NCBI RefSeq assembly: GCF_016907455.1
Contig: NZ_JAFBCB010000001.1
Coordinates: 868,001 to 932,000 of the forward strand
Origin: Brachybacterium muris
Lineage (GTDB): Bacteria; Actinomycetota; Actinomycetes; Actinomycetales; Dermabacteraceae
Reading direction: 5' to 3'
Length of the DNA stretch: 64,000 bases
A program made the translations under genes and the position numbers. Numbering within the stretch: position 1 is the first letter of the stretch; every line of letters begins with the position of its first letter. The notes under the pieces were generated by a model that was given only the letters and a program-made list of their open reading frames with translations, searched no databases and was not told the DNA's origin. Positions 46,634 to 56,893 of the stretch are shown one piece after another.

Positions 46634-48310
46634 ATGGCCATTTCGCGACGATCGATGATCCTCGGCACGGCCGCCACCGGCACGGCGGCGCTCACCCTCG
46701 CCGCCTGCGGCAGCGATGACGACGGCGGCAACGGCGGCGGTGGCGGTAACGGCGGCAGCGACGGCGGTTCCGGCGGCGACGCCGGCGCGGTCGTGATGAT
46801 CAACGGCACCGAACCGCAGAACCCGCTGCACACCACCAACACCAACGAGGTCGGCGGCGGCAAGATCCTGCAGAACCTCTTCTCCGGCCTGGTCTACTAC
46901 GACGCCGAGGGGACCCCGCAGAACGAGATGGCGGAGTCCATCGAGACCGAGGACAGCCAGAACTACACCATCACGATCGCCGACGGCTGGACCTTCACCA
47001 ACGGCGACCCGGTCACGGCGCAGAACTTCGTGGACGCCTGGAACTACGGTGCCAACGGTGCGAACGGCCAGTACTCCTCGTACTTCTTCGAGTCGATCGA
47101 CGGCTACGCCGACATCTCCGGGAAGGACGCCGATGCCTCCGCCACCCTCAGCGGTCTCGAGGTGGTCGACGACCGCACCTTCACCGTGAAGCTCTCCTCG
47201 CCCCAGTCGGACTTCCCGACCCGCCTGGGCTACACCGCTTACTCGCCGCTGCCCCAGGCCTTCTTCGATGACCCCGAGGCCTTCGGCGAGGAGCCGATCG
47301 GCAACGGCCCGTACAAGCTGGTGGCGTGGAACCACAACCAGAACGCCGAGCTCGAGGTGAACCCGGACTACAACGGTCCGCGCAAGCCCGAGAACGGCGG
47401 CCTGGACTTCGTCTTCTACCAGGACCAGGAGACCGCCTACAACGACCTGCTCTCCGGCGGCCTCGACGTCATCGACGCGATCCCGCCCAGCGCCCTGTCG
47501 AGCTTCGAGAGCGAGCTGGGGGAGCGGGCGGTCAACCAGCCCGCGGCGGGCAACGCGACCATCACCATCCACGTGGACGACCCCAACTTCTCCGGGGAGG
47601 CCGGGACGCTGCGCCGCAAGGCCATCTCCCGCGCCATCAACCGCCCGGAGATCTGCGAGGCGATCTACGGCGGCACCCGCACCGCCGCCACCGACTTCAC
47701 CACCCCCGTGGTCAACGGCTACTCGGAGTCCATCCCCGGCAACGAGGTGCTCGAGTTCGACGAGGCCGAGGCGAAGAAGCTGTGGGACGAGGCCGAGGCC
47801 ATCCAGCCCTTCGAGGGCTCCTTCAGCCTCTCCTACAACGCCGACGGCGGGCACCAGGAGTGGGTGGACGCGGTCTGCAACTCGATCCGCAACGTGCTGG
47901 GCATCGAGGCCGCCGGCAACTCCTACCCGGACTTCAAGTCCCTGCGCGACGACGTCGTCGCCCGCACCATCGAGGGCGCGTTCCGCACCGGCTGGCAGGC
48001 CGACTACCCCTCGATGTACAACTTCCTGGGCCCGCTCTACACCTCGGCCGCGGCCGACGGCAAGGGCTCCAACGACGGCGACTACAAGAACCCCGAGTTC
48101 GACGAGGCGCTGCTGGCGGGCCTGTCCGCCACGGACGAGGAGGAGTCGTACACCCTCGGCCAGAAGGCGCAGGAGATCCTGTTCCAGGACCTCCCGGCGA
48201 TCCCGCTGTGGTTCAACAACGTCGCCGGCGGCTACGCCGAGACGGTGGAGAACGTCGTCTTCGGCTGGGACTCCCAGCCGATCTACCATCAGATCACCAA
48301 GCAGGCCTGA
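46634..48310 (+). CDS. Oligopeptide ABC transporter substrate-binding lipoprotein 2
   Basis: This 558-residue OppA/DppA-type protein is a paralogue of the preceding gene, with the same order of motifs (DGWTFTNGDPVTAQNFVDAW, IGNGPYKLVAWNHNQ, NFLGPLYTSAAADGKGS). The signal has SRRSMILGTAA and lipobox LAAC, Cys25, followed by a longer Gly/Asp-rich spacer. CAGGAGG lies upstream of ATG 46634. It is separated from the permease genes by a large hairpin, which would let binding protein be made in excess over permease, as usual for such operons. Confidence 0.94.
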   Translation: MAISRRSMILGTAATGTAALTLAACGSDDDGGNGGGGGNGGSDGGSGGDAGAVVMINGTEPQNPLHTTNTNEVGGGKILQNLFSGLVYYDAEGTPQNEMAESIETEDSQNYTITIADGWTFTNGDPVTAQNFVDAWNYGANGANGQYSSYFFESIDGYADISGKDADASATLSGLEVVDDRTFTVKLSSPQSDFPTRLGYTAYSPLPQAFFDDPEAFGEEPIGNGPYKLVAWNHNQNAELEVNPDYNGPRKPENGGLDFVFYQDQETAYNDLLSGGLDVIDAIPPSALSSFESELGERAVNQPAAGNATITIHVDDPNFSGEAGTLRRKAISRAINRPEICEAIYGGTRTAATDFTTPVVNGYSESIPGNEVLEFDEAEAKKLWDEAEAIQPFEGSFSLSYNADGGHQEWVDAVCNSIRNVLGIEAAGNSYPDFKSLRDDVVARTIEGAFRTGWQADYPSMYNFLGPLYTSAAADGKGSNDGDYKNPEFDEALLAGLSATDEEESYTLGQKAQEILFQDLPAIPLWFNNVAGGYAETVENVVFGWDSQPIYHQITKQA

Positions 48311-48314
48311 TCAC

Positions 48315-48373
48315 GCACGGGCGGGGGCACGGGCGCGCGGCCGACGGCTGCGCCCTGGGTCCCCGCCCCGTGC
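48315..48373 (+). promoter_or_regulatory. Large intercistronic hairpin between binding protein and permease genes
   Basis: GCACGGGCGGGG (48315-48326) pairs with CCCCGCCCCGTGC (48361-48373) with one bulge, and GGGCGC (48331-48336) pairs with GCGCCC (48350-48355) inside it. It is likely a partial terminator or an RNA-stabilising element that sets binding-protein to permease ratios. Confidence 0.6.
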
Positions 48374-48413
48374 CGTGCCCGTCCCGTCCCCTACCCCCTT
48401 GGGAAGTGCGAGT

Positions 48414-49349
48414 ATGACCTGGTACGTGCTGCGTCGCGTGCTGCAGATGATCCCGGTCTTCTTCGGCGCCACGCTCCTCGTGTACTTCATGGTGTTCTTC
48501 ATGCCCGGCGACCCGATCGCCGCCCTGGGCGGCGACAAGCCGCTGCCGGAGGCCGCACAGATCCGTCTGCGCGAGGAGTTCAACCTCGACAAGCCGTTCC
48601 TGGTGCAGTACTTCCTGTACCTGGCCAACATCTTCCAGGGCGACCTGGGATCCACCTTCCGGGGGCAGTCGATCAGCAAGCAGCTCGCTGACGCGTTCCC
48701 CATCACCATTCGCCTGGCGATCATCGCGATCATCTTCGAGTCCGTGCTCGGCATCATCGCCGGCGTGATCTCGGGCCTGCGCAAGGGGACCTGGATCGAC
48801 ACCACGTTCCTGATGCTCTCCCTGCTGGTGATCGCCGTGCCCACCTTCGTGCTCGGCTTCGTCGCCCAGTTCGTGCTGGGCGTGCAGCTGCGTGTGATGC
48901 CCGTGAACGTGGGGCGCGACCCCAGTTGGGAGAACCTGCTGGTGCCCGGCATGGTGCTCGGTGCGGTGTCGTTCGCCTACGTGCTGCGACTGACCCGCAC
49001 CCAGGTCGCGGAGGTCGCCTCCCAGGACCACGTGCGCACCGCCACCGCGAAGGGCCTGCCGCGCCACCGCGTGATCTCCGCCCACGTCCTGCGCAACTCG
49101 CTGATCCCGGTGATCACCTACATCGGCATCGACCTGGGCATGCTGATGGGCGGGGCGATCGTCACCGAGTCCATCTTCAACATCCCCGGCGTCGGCTTCC
49201 ACCTGTGGGACGCCATCCGCGCCGGTGAGAACACCAAGGTCGTCACGATCGTGACCCTGCTGGTCACGGTGTTCGTGATCGCGAACCTGATCGTCGACAT
49301 CCTGTACGCCCTTCTCGACCCGAGGATCCGCTATGTCTCGAAGTCCTGA
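48414..49349 (+). CDS. Oligopeptide ABC transporter permease (OppB/DppB type)
   Basis: This 311-residue permease starts MTWYVLRRVLQMIPVFFGAT, the typical OppB/DppB N-terminus. It has six helices, and the EAA-like loop reads DHVRTATAKGLPRHRVISAH before the last membrane segments (about 203-222). ATG 48414 has GGGAAG upstream. The end overlaps the next permease by 17 bases in a different frame. Confidence 0.95.
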   Translation: MTWYVLRRVLQMIPVFFGATLLVYFMVFFMPGDPIAALGGDKPLPEAAQIRLREEFNLDKPFLVQYFLYLANIFQGDLGSTFRGQSISKQLADAFPITIRLAIIAIIFESVLGIIAGVISGLRKGTWIDTTFLMLSLLVIAVPTFVLGFVAQFVLGVQLRVMPVNVGRDPSWENLLVPGMVLGAVSFAYVLRLTRTQVAEVASQDHVRTATAKGLPRHRVISAHVLRNSLIPVITYIGIDLGMLMGGAIVTESIFNIPGVGFHLWDAIRAGENTKVVTIVTLLVTVFVIANLIVDILYALLDPRIRYVSKS

Positions 49350-50286
49350 CACCCTCCCCGGGCAGGGGCATTACGTCGCACCGCTGGACGAGGTGCCTCT
49401 GCGGGCCGTCGACGCCGTCGACACCGAGGCGGAGCCCCGCTCCCTGTGGGGCGAGGCCTGGCATTCCCTGATCCGCAACCCGATCTTCATCATCGCCGGT
49501 GTGCTGATCGCCTTCATCCTGCTGGTGGCGCTGCTGCCGGGGCTGTTCACCGACAACGACCCCCGCTTCTGCGAGCTGAAGAACAGCTACGGCGGGCCGC
49601 AGTCCGGTCACCCCTTCGGCTTCGACCAGCAGGGCTGTGACGTGTACTCCCGCGTCATCTACGGCGCCCGCGCCTCGGTCAGCGTCGGTGTTCTCACCAC
49701 CATCGGGGTAGTGCTGCTGGGCGGTGCGATCGGTGCGATCGCCGGCTACTTCGGCGGCTGGTTCGACGCGATCCTCTCCCGCGTCACCGACATCTTCTTC
49801 GCGATCCCGCTGGTGCTGGGCGCCATCGTGATCATGCAGCTGTTCCGCCAGCACGCCGGGGTGGTGCTGCTGGTCTCGGTGATGGTGGTGTTCGGATGGA
49901 CCTCGATCGCCCGCATCGCCCGCTCCAGCGTGATGAGCGTGAAGAACGCCGAGTTCGTCACCGCCGCCACGGCGCTGGGCGCAGGCCGACTCACCAACCT
50001 CGGCAAGCACATCCTGCCCAACGCGATCGCCCCGGTGATCGTCACGGCCACCGTGAACCTGGGTGTGTACATCGTGGTGGAGGCCACCTTGTCGTTCCTC
50101 GGCGTGGGCCTGCCGGACTCCACCGTCTCCTGGGGGGTGGATATCTCCAAGGCGCAGTCGGCTCTGCGTGACCGCCCCACCCTGCTGTTCTACCCGGCCG
50201 GTGCACTGGCCATCACGGTGCTCAGCTTCATCATGATGGGCGACGCCGTGCGCGACGTCCTCGATCCGAAGGCCAAGAAGCGATGA
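49333..50286 (+). CDS. Oligopeptide ABC transporter permease (OppC/DppC type)
   Basis: This 317-residue permease has a long cytoplasmic N-terminus (about 1-48), then six transmembrane helices. Family features are HPFGFDQQGCDVYSRVIYGA and the EAA region FVTAATALGAGRLTNLGKHI. The last residues (FIMMGDAVRDVLDPKAKKR) are the canonical C-terminus. It overlaps the preceding permease by 17 bases and the ATPase gene by ATGA. Confidence 0.95.
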   Translation: MSRSPDTLPGQGHYVAPLDEVPLRAVDAVDTEAEPRSLWGEAWHSLIRNPIFIIAGVLIAFILLVALLPGLFTDNDPRFCELKNSYGGPQSGHPFGFDQQGCDVYSRVIYGARASVSVGVLTTIGVVLLGGAIGAIAGYFGGWFDAILSRVTDIFFAIPLVLGAIVIMQLFRQHAGVVLLVSVMVVFGWTSIARIARSSVMSVKNAEFVTAATALGAGRLTNLGKHILPNAIAPVIVTATVNLGVYIVVEATLSFLGVGLPDSTVSWGVDISKAQSALRDRPTLLFYPAGALAITVLSFIMMGDAVRDVLDPKAKKR

Positions 50287-50491
50287 CCCGGACCAGCGAA
50301 CCCACCGACACCACCGACCTGTTCACGCCGGACCGCGACCGCCGCGAGAAGGCGGGCACCCCGGCCCCGCTGCTGGACATCCGGGACCTGGACGTCACCT
50401 TCTCCACCTCTGCCGGTCCTGTGCCCGCGGTGCGCGGTGCGAACCTCACGGTGTACCCGGGGCAGACGGTCGCGATCGTCGGCGAGTCCGG
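50283..50491 (+). pseudogene. 5' fragment of the double-ATPase gene of the oligopeptide transporter
   Basis: ATG 50283 overlaps the permease stop and encodes an N-terminus with LLDIRDLDVTFSTSAGPVPA and VYPGQTVAIVGESG, which stops at the middle of Walker A where IS copy B begins. The rest of the gene lies at 53073-54773. Removing the IS and one TCCGG gives an uninterrupted 1905-bp gene (634 residues) reading [14 protein letters not shown]. Confidence 0.95.
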
Positions 50492-50653
50492 TGAATATTC
50501 GCCTCGCTGGGGTCCGCTGATCGAGGGTTCGGGTGCCACGTCGCTGCCGTAGCGGTGGCGTCGTTCGGGACCACCAGTGGTGTCGTTGGGGCCGCTCTGT
50601 CTACGCTCCTTCCGCCGTGTGTATAGGGCACGCGGCGGAAGGAGCAATCTGGA

Positions 50654-52216
50654 ATGGTACGGAAGATCAGGGCGAAGCTGGTGCTCCAGCTGCGCGCAGA
50701 AGGTCTGTCGGGGCGAGCGATTTCGTCCTCGCAGGGCATGTCCCGCAAGTCCGTGAGGGCGGTGTTCGAGGCCGCTGACGCTGCAGGGATCGGGTGGGGC
50801 GATATCGCGGACGTCGCCGATGAGCAGGTGTATGCCCGGTTGTTCCCGGGCCGGGGCGAGCACGAGAGCGTGTTCGCACAGCCGGACTGGGAACAGGTCC
50901 ATCGAGAGATGGCCAGGGTCGGCGTGACGCTGAAGCTGTTGCACGGCGAGTACTTCGACGCGACCACGGCGGCTGGGGATCCGGCGATGGGGTATGACCG
51001 GTTTTGCCGCACCTACCAGCACCACGTCATGGTCACCGGTGCCGCTTCGAGAGTCGGTCACAAGGCCGGCCAGAGCGTGGAGGTCGACTGGTCCGGCCCC
51101 ACGATGGAGCTGGCCGATCCGGTCACCGGCGAGGTCTCGAAGGTGTTCTTGTTCGTTGCCTGCCTGCCTTTTTCTCGTTACGCGTTCTGCTTCCCGGCGC
51201 TGGATATGCGCCAGGAGTCCTGGCTGCGAGCGCACGTAGCGATGTTCGAGGCGCTGGGCGGGACGGTCCCGAGGATCGTTCCGGACAACCTCAAGACCGG
51301 TGTGGTGAAGCACCCCCGCGAGGGCGAGATCGTCCTGAACGATGCGTATCGCGAGATGGCAGCGCATTACTCGGCGGCGGTGCTCCCGGGGAGGGTGCGG
51401 AAACCGAAAGACAAGGCGAGCGTGGAGAACACCGTCGCGCACGTCGCGACCTGGGTCATCGCCGGGCTGCGGGATCAGCGATTCACGTCCCTGCCCGAAC
51501 TTGCAGCCGCCATCGGGCAGCGGATGGAGGCCTATAACGCGGAGCCGTTCCAGAAGCGGCCCGGATCCCGCGCCAGCGTGTTCGACGCGGAGGAGCGGCC
51601 GCTGCTGACGCCGCTGCCGGCGGTGCCCTACGAGATCTCGACATGGCACTACGGACGACGAGTGGGCAGGAACGGGCACGTCACGTTCGCGCGGAACTTC
51701 TACTCCGCGCCGTTCGCGCACATCGGCGCGAAGGTCGATCTGCGCATCACGGCCCGGACGCTGGAGATCTATCAGGGCAGCCAGCGACTGACCAGTCACC
51801 TGCTGCTCCCGGAGACCGCGAGCAATGAGTACCGCACCAACGACGCGGACCTACCTGCGGGCGAGCGTTTCCAGGCCTGGGACGCGCAGAGGGTGCGGGC
51901 GTGGGCAGATCGGGTCGGGCCGGCCACGGTGATCGTGATCCAGCGGATCTTCGAGTCCGTGCCGATCGTGGAACAGGGCCTGGATCCCGCGTTGGCGGTG
52001 CTACGGCTCTCTCGCCGCTTCTCCGTAGATCGGGTCGAGGCGGCCTGCGCACTCGCGCTGACGGGACGGGTCCGTTCACCGCGCTATGCGCATCTGCACC
52101 CGATCTTGGCCACCGGGCAGGACAAGGTCGCCGCCCTGCGTCCACCCCGCGAGGAACCCGCGGAAGACGGCGGATACGTCCGTGGCGCCGACTACTACGC
52201 CGGAGGTGTCCGGTGA
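50654..52216 (+). CDS. istA: IS21 transposase IstA (copy B)
   Basis: This 520-residue protein is identical to copy A, with the intact DDE triad (Asp145, Asp211, Glu258) and the same hairpin-masked ribosome-binding site (50606-50644). Confidence 0.96.
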   Translation: MVRKIRAKLVLQLRAEGLSGRAISSSQGMSRKSVRAVFEAADAAGIGWGDIADVADEQVYARLFPGRGEHESVFAQPDWEQVHREMARVGVTLKLLHGEYFDATTAAGDPAMGYDRFCRTYQHHVMVTGAASRVGHKAGQSVEVDWSGPTMELADPVTGEVSKVFLFVACLPFSRYAFCFPALDMRQESWLRAHVAMFEALGGTVPRIVPDNLKTGVVKHPREGEIVLNDAYREMAAHYSAAVLPGRVRKPKDKASVENTVAHVATWVIAGLRDQRFTSLPELAAAIGQRMEAYNAEPFQKRPGSRASVFDAEERPLLTPLPAVPYEISTWHYGRRVGRNGHVTFARNFYSAPFAHIGAKVDLRITARTLEIYQGSQRLTSHLLLPETASNEYRTNDADLPAGERFQAWDAQRVRAWADRVGPATVIVIQRIFESVPIVEQGLDPALAVLRLSRRFSVDRVEAACALALTGRVRSPRYAHLHPILATGQDKVAALRPPREEPAEDGGYVRGADYYAGGVR

Positions 52217-52959
52217 GCGTGATCGATAACGACACGAAGCGGAAGCTGCGCGAGATGGGCGCGACCGCGCTGCTGGACGCGATCGATGCCCAGGATGAGG
52301 CTCACGTGCTGGGGATGTCGTTCCAGGAACGGCTCCAGCTGATCGTGGACGAGGCGCATTCCATCTTCAATCATGGAAAGGTCGAGGGTCTGATCCGCCG
52401 GGCGGGGCTGCGTTATCCCGGAGCGGACCTGCGGCGGCTGGATCTGGTCGAGGAACGGGGACTGAACCGGAACGTGATCGCGCAACTGGCAACCTGCTCC
52501 TTCATCCAGCGGCAACAGAACGTGGTCTTCCAGGGCTTCACCGGCTCAGGGAAGTCCTACCTCGGCTGCGCGCTGGCGAAGCAGGCCTGCCAGCACCGGC
52601 TCCGAGCCCACTACATCCGAATGCCCGACCTCGAAGAGGCCTGGGCCCTGGCAAAGGACAAGCCGCAGGGCCAGACGAAGTTCCTGCGGAAGTACTCCAC
52701 GTTCTCGCTGCTGGTGATCGACGAGTGGCTGCTGGACCATCCTGACGAGGGAATGCGTTCGATGCTGCTGGAACTGCTCGAGCGCCGCTATGACACCGGC
52801 TCGACCGTGTTCTGCACCCAGTACCCGAAGAAGGACTGGCACGCCCGGCTCGGTGGAGCAGTCCACGCCGATGCGATCATGGACCGCATCGTGCACAACA
52901 CAATCTGGATCGACACCGGCGACAGGAACATGCGAGAACACACCGCACTGCCCCAGTGA
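52213..52959 (+). CDS. istB: IS21 helper ATPase IstB (copy B)
   Basis: This 248-residue protein is identical to copy A and starts at a GTG overlapping the istA stop. A frame opening at GTG 52956, overlapping the istB stop, runs through the right IS end into the downstream ATPase fragment. Confidence 0.95.
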   Translation: MSVIDNDTKRKLREMGATALLDAIDAQDEAHVLGMSFQERLQLIVDEAHSIFNHGKVEGLIRRAGLRYPGADLRRLDLVEERGLNRNVIAQLATCSFIQRQQNVVFQGFTGSGKSYLGCALAKQACQHRLRAHYIRMPDLEEAWALAKDKPQGQTKFLRKYSTFSLLVIDEWLLDHPDEGMRSMLLELLERRYDTGSTVFCTQYPKKDWHARLGGAVHADAIMDRIVHNTIWIDTGDRNMREHTALPQ

Positions 52960-53072
52960 CCCGATGCCGGCGGGAGCCAGTGGTCCCCACCGCGGCGGCT
53001 ACTGGCCCCCGTCGGCACGATCGGCGGTCCCCAAGAGCAAGATTCGGTGGCTCCCACGACTACGAATACTCA

Positions 53073-54773
53073 TCCGGCTCCGGCAAGTCCACCACCGCGA
53101 TGGCGATCTCCCAGCTGCTGCCCCGCAACGGGGCCATCACCGGCGGGCAGATCGACTTCCAGGGCAAGGACATCGCCCAGGCCAGCAGCAAGCAGATCCT
53201 GGCCCTGCGCGGCAGCGAGATCGGCCTGGTGCCCCAGGACCCGATGAGCAACCTCAACCCGCTGTGGCGGGTGGGCTTCCAGATCAAGGAGACCCTGGTC
53301 GCCAACGGCATCGCCCGCGGCAAGGAGGCCGACCGCAAGGTGGTCGAGCTGCTGGCCGAGGCCGGGCTGCCCGATCCGGAGCGGCGCGCGAACCAGTTCC
53401 CCCACGAGTTCTCCGGTGGTATGCGCCAGCGTGCCCTGATCGCCATGGGCCTGGCGGCGCGCCCCTCGCTGCTGATCGCCGACGAGCCCACCAGTGCGCT
53501 GGACGTCACCGTGCAGCGACAGATCCTGGACCACCTGGACCACCTTACCGACAGCCTCGACGTGGCGGTGCTGTTGATCACCCATGACCTGGGGCTGGCC
53601 GCGGAGCGCGCCCAGCACCTAGTGGTGATGTACCGCGGTCACGTGGTGGAGTCCGGGCCGGCCCTGCAGCTGCTGCAGGACCCGCAGCACCCCTACACCC
53701 AGCGGCTGATCGCCGCGGCGCCGTCTCTGTCCAGCCGACGCCTGGTCTCCGAGCGCGAACGGGCCGCCACCCGGGAGCACGCCGAGGAGGTCGCCCACAA
53801 GCGCGATGCGCACCCGGCCAAGCACGACGACGGTGACGACATCATCGTGGTGGAGAACCTCACCCGGGTGTTCTCGATCCGTGGCGGCGCACCCTGGCAG
53901 AAGGCCACCCCGTTCACCGCGGTGGACGATGTGTCCTTCCGGCTGCGGCGCGGCACCACCACGGCGATCGTGGGGGAGTCGGGCTCGGGCAAGTCCACGG
54001 TCGCGCAGATGGTGCTGCGCCTGTTGGAGCCCACCTCGGGCCACGTGCGCTTCGATGGCCGTGACCTGGCCACCATGTCGGCCAAGGAGCAGTTCGCCCT
54101 GCGCCGCCGGGTGCAGCCGATCTTCCAGAACCCCTACGGCGCCATCGACCCCACGTACTCCATCTTCCGCACCGTCGAGGAGCCTCTGCGCCTGCACGGC
54201 ATCGGCAACCGGAAGGAGCGGGTGGCGCGGGTGCGCGACCTGCTGGACAAGGTGGCGCTGCCCACCGGGGTGATGGACCGCTACCCCAACGAGCTCTCCG
54301 GTGGTCAGCGTCAGCGCGTGGCCATCGCCCGCGCCCTGGCCCTGGAGCCGGAAGTGGTGGTGTGCGACGAGGCGGTCTCCGCACTCGACGTGCTGGTGCA
54401 GGCGCAGGTGCTGGAGCTGCTCAACGACCTGCAGAGCGAACTGGGCCTGTCCTACATCTTCATCACCCACGACCTCGCCGTGGTGCGGCAGATCGCCGAT
54501 GACGTGATCGTGATGGAGCAGGGCAAGGTGGTCGAGCACGCCCCCACCGAGCAGGTGTTCACCAACCCCCAGCAGGAGTACACCAAGCGCCTGCTGGACG
54601 CGATCCCCGGTCGCACCATCGAGCTGGCCGGCTCTGCCATCCTGGGTGATCTCGAGGAGGCGCACGAGGCCACCACCGACAGTGAGCCCGGCGAGGACGA
54701 GCACGATCAAGCCGCGCGCGGACCGATCGGCTCCGAGGGCGACGACCCCTACACCACAGGGGGCATCGTCTGA
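53073..54773 (+). pseudogene. 3' fragment of the fused OppD-OppF type ATPase gene
   Basis: The fragment begins at the second half of Walker A (SGSGKSTTAMAIS) and carries the rest of the first ATPase domain (EFSGGMRQRALIAMGLAA, LLIADEPTSALDVT). After a charged linker comes a complete second domain with [34 protein letters not shown] and [13 protein letters not shown]. The C-terminus is acidic. Without its beginning the gene cannot make the normal protein, though a read-through frame from the IS exists. The transporter is therefore probably inactive unless another ATPase substitutes. Confidence 0.93.
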
Positions 54774-54859
54774 GGTCCTGTCCCTCGGCAGGTGTCGCGG
54801 TGCACATCGGTGCGGACGTGTCATCGGCGACCCTACGGGGACGGAAGTCCTGAGTGGCT

Positions 54860-54867
54860 TATACAAT
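54860..54867 (+). promoter_or_regulatory. possible -10 of typA
   Basis: The AT-rich word TATACAAT stands out in a very GC-rich 166-base gap, about 73 bases before the typA start. No convincing -35 is seen at 17 bases upstream. Confidence 0.35.
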
Positions 54868-54939
54868 CGCCACGGCCCGGGGGCGTGCCGTACCCCGTGC
54901 GCCCCACCCACTTGCGACTCGAAACGAGCACCTACGCGT

Positions 54940-56862
54940 ATGACACTTCGCCACCGCACCGACCTGCGCAACGTCGCGATCGTCGCCCACGTCGACCACG
55001 GCAAGACCACCCTGGTCGATGCCATGCTGACCCAGGGCGGCGCCTTCGGCGACCACGACAAGCACGACGAGCGGGCGATGGACTCCGGCGAGCTGGAGCG
55101 CGAGAAGGGCATCACGATCCTCGCCAAGAACACGGCGATCCGCTACACCGGCCCCTCGGCCGCGAAGGCCGGCGAGCCCGACGGCATCACCATCAACGTG
55201 ATCGACACCCCCGGCCACGCCGACTTCGGCGGCGAGGTGGAGCGCGGTCTGTCGATGGTGGACGGCGTGGTGCTGCTGGTGGACGCCTCCGAGGGCCCCC
55301 TGCCGCAGACCCGCTTCGTGCTGCGCAAGGCCCTGGCCGCGAAGCTCCCCGTGATCCTGGTGGTCAACAAGGTGGACCGTCCCGATGCCCGCATCGACGA
55401 GGTGGTCAGCGAGACCACCGACCTGCTGCTGGGACTAGCCTCGGATGTCGCCGAGGAGGTCGAGGACCTCGACCTCGACTCGGTGCTGGACATGCCGGTG
55501 GTGTACGCCTCCGGCAAGGCCGGTCGTGCCTCCCTCACCAAGCCCGCCGACGGCACCCTGCCGGAGGAGACCACGGTGGAGGCGCTGTTCGCCACCATCC
55601 TGGAGTCCATCCCTGCCCCCACCTATGACGACGAGGTGCCGCTGCAGGCCCACGTCACCAACCTCGATGCCTCCCCCTTCCTGGGCCGCCTGGCGCTGCT
55701 GCGCATCAAGAGCGGCGAGCTCACCAAGGGCCAGCAGGTGGCCTGGTGCCAGTCCGACGGTGAGATCCGCCCGGTGAAGATCACCGAGCTTCTGGAGACC
55801 AAGGGCCTGACCCGCGAGCAGATGACCCGCCCCGCGCGTCCGGGCGACATCGTCGCGGTGGCCGGCATCCCGCAGATCATGATCGGTGAGACCCTCGCCG
55901 ATCCCGCCGATCCGCGCCCCCTTCCGTTGATCGAGATCGACGAACCGGCGATCTCCATGACCATCGGCATCAACACCTCCCCGCTGGCCGGCAAGAACGC
56001 CAAGGGCCACAAGCTCACCGCCCGTCAGGTGAAGGACCGCCTGGCCTCGGAGCTGGTGGGCAACGTGTCCCTGCGGGTGCTGCCCACCGAGCGTCCGGAT
56101 GCCTGGGAGGTGCAGGGCCGCGGCGAGCTGGCCCTGGCGATCCTGGTGGAGCAGATGCGCCGCGAGGGCTTCGAGCTGACCGTGGGCAAGCCCACCGTGC
56201 TCACCCGCCAGATCGACGGCGTGGTGCAGGAGCCCGTGGAGCGGATGACGGTGGACGTGCCCGAGGAGTACCTGGGCACCGTCACCCAGCTGATGGCCGC
56301 CCGCAAGGGCCGCATGGAGACCATGAGCAACCACGGCTCCGGCTGGGTGCGCATGGAGTTCACCGTGCCCTCCCGCGGCCTGATCGGCTTCCGCACCCGC
56401 TTCCTCACCGAGACCCGAGGCAACGGCATCGCCTCCTCCTACGCAGCCGGTTTCGCGCCGTGGATGGGCACCATCGAGTTCCGCTCCACCGGATCCCTGG
56501 TGGCGGACCGCCCCGGCGTCGTCACCCCCTACGCGATGATCAACCTGCAGGAGCGCGGCTCCTTCTTCGTCGAGCCCACGAGCGAGGTCTACGAGGGCCA
56601 GGTGGTGGGGGAGAACTCCCGCAACGAGGACATGGACGTCAACATCACCAAGGAGAAGAAGCTGACGAACATGCGTGCCGCGTCGGCCGACTCCTTCGAG
56701 AACCTGGTGCCGCCGCGCAGGCTCACCCTCGAGGAGTCCCTCGAGTTCGCCGCCGAGGACGAGTGCGTCGAGGTGACCCCGCAGATCGTGCGGATCCGCA
56801 AGGTGATCCTCAACGCCGGGGAGCGGGCCCGCGCCCGGTCCCGCTCCAAGGCGAACGCCTGA
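54940..56862 (+). CDS. typA: Translational GTPase TypA/BipA
   Basis: This 640-residue ribosome-binding GTPase is involved in 50S assembly and stress adaptation. The G1 motif is [15 protein letters not shown] (about 13-27), G2 includes [16 protein letters not shown]3 [14 protein letters not shown] and G4 NKVDRPDAR. The C-terminal TypA-specific domain has [17 protein letters not shown] and the [11 protein letters not shown] block. ATG 54940 gives the normal N-terminus [20 protein letters not shown]; the longer open frame upstream is not family-like. Just after the stop, a 14-base sequence is duplicated. Confidence 0.96.
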   Translation: MTLRHRTDLRNVAIVAHVDHGKTTLVDAMLTQGGAFGDHDKHDERAMDSGELEREKGITILAKNTAIRYTGPSAAKAGEPDGITINVIDTPGHADFGGEVERGLSMVDGVVLLVDASEGPLPQTRFVLRKALAAKLPVILVVNKVDRPDARIDEVVSETTDLLLGLASDVAEEVEDLDLDSVLDMPVVYASGKAGRASLTKPADGTLPEETTVEALFATILESIPAPTYDDEVPLQAHVTNLDASPFLGRLALLRIKSGELTKGQQVAWCQSDGEIRPVKITELLETKGLTREQMTRPARPGDIVAVAGIPQIMIGETLADPADPRPLPLIEIDEPAISMTIGINTSPLAGKNAKGHKLTARQVKDRLASELVGNVSLRVLPTERPDAWEVQGRGELALAILVEQMRREGFELTVGKPTVLTRQIDGVVQEPVERMTVDVPEEYLGTVTQLMAARKGRMETMSNHGSGWVRMEFTVPSRGLIGFRTRFLTETRGNGIASSYAAGFAPWMGTIEFRSTGSLVADRPGVVTPYAMINLQERGSFFVEPTSEVYEGQVVGENSRNEDMDVNITKEKKLTNMRAASADSFENLVPPRRLTLEESLEFAAEDECVEVTPQIVRIRKVILNAGERARARSRSKANA

Positions 56863-56893
56863 GGCACCAGCAGTGATCGGGCACCAGCAGTGA
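56863..56893 (+). repeat. 14-bp repeat, period 17, after the typA stop
   Basis: GGCACCAGCAGTGA occurs at 56863-56876 and 56880-56893. The first copy follows the typA stop directly; the second contains the GTG start of the next gene. Confidence 0.8.

Larger units (their letters stand above)
50492..53072 (+). mobile_element. IS21-family element, copy B
   Basis: The element is 2581 bp with the same ends as copy A, in the same orientation. It is flanked by TCCGG (50487-50491 and 53073-53077). It sits within the Walker A codons of the transporter ATPase gene. The encoded IstA and IstB match copy A residue for residue, and the end sequences I compared are identical, indicating recent transposition. 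Confidence 0.97.
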
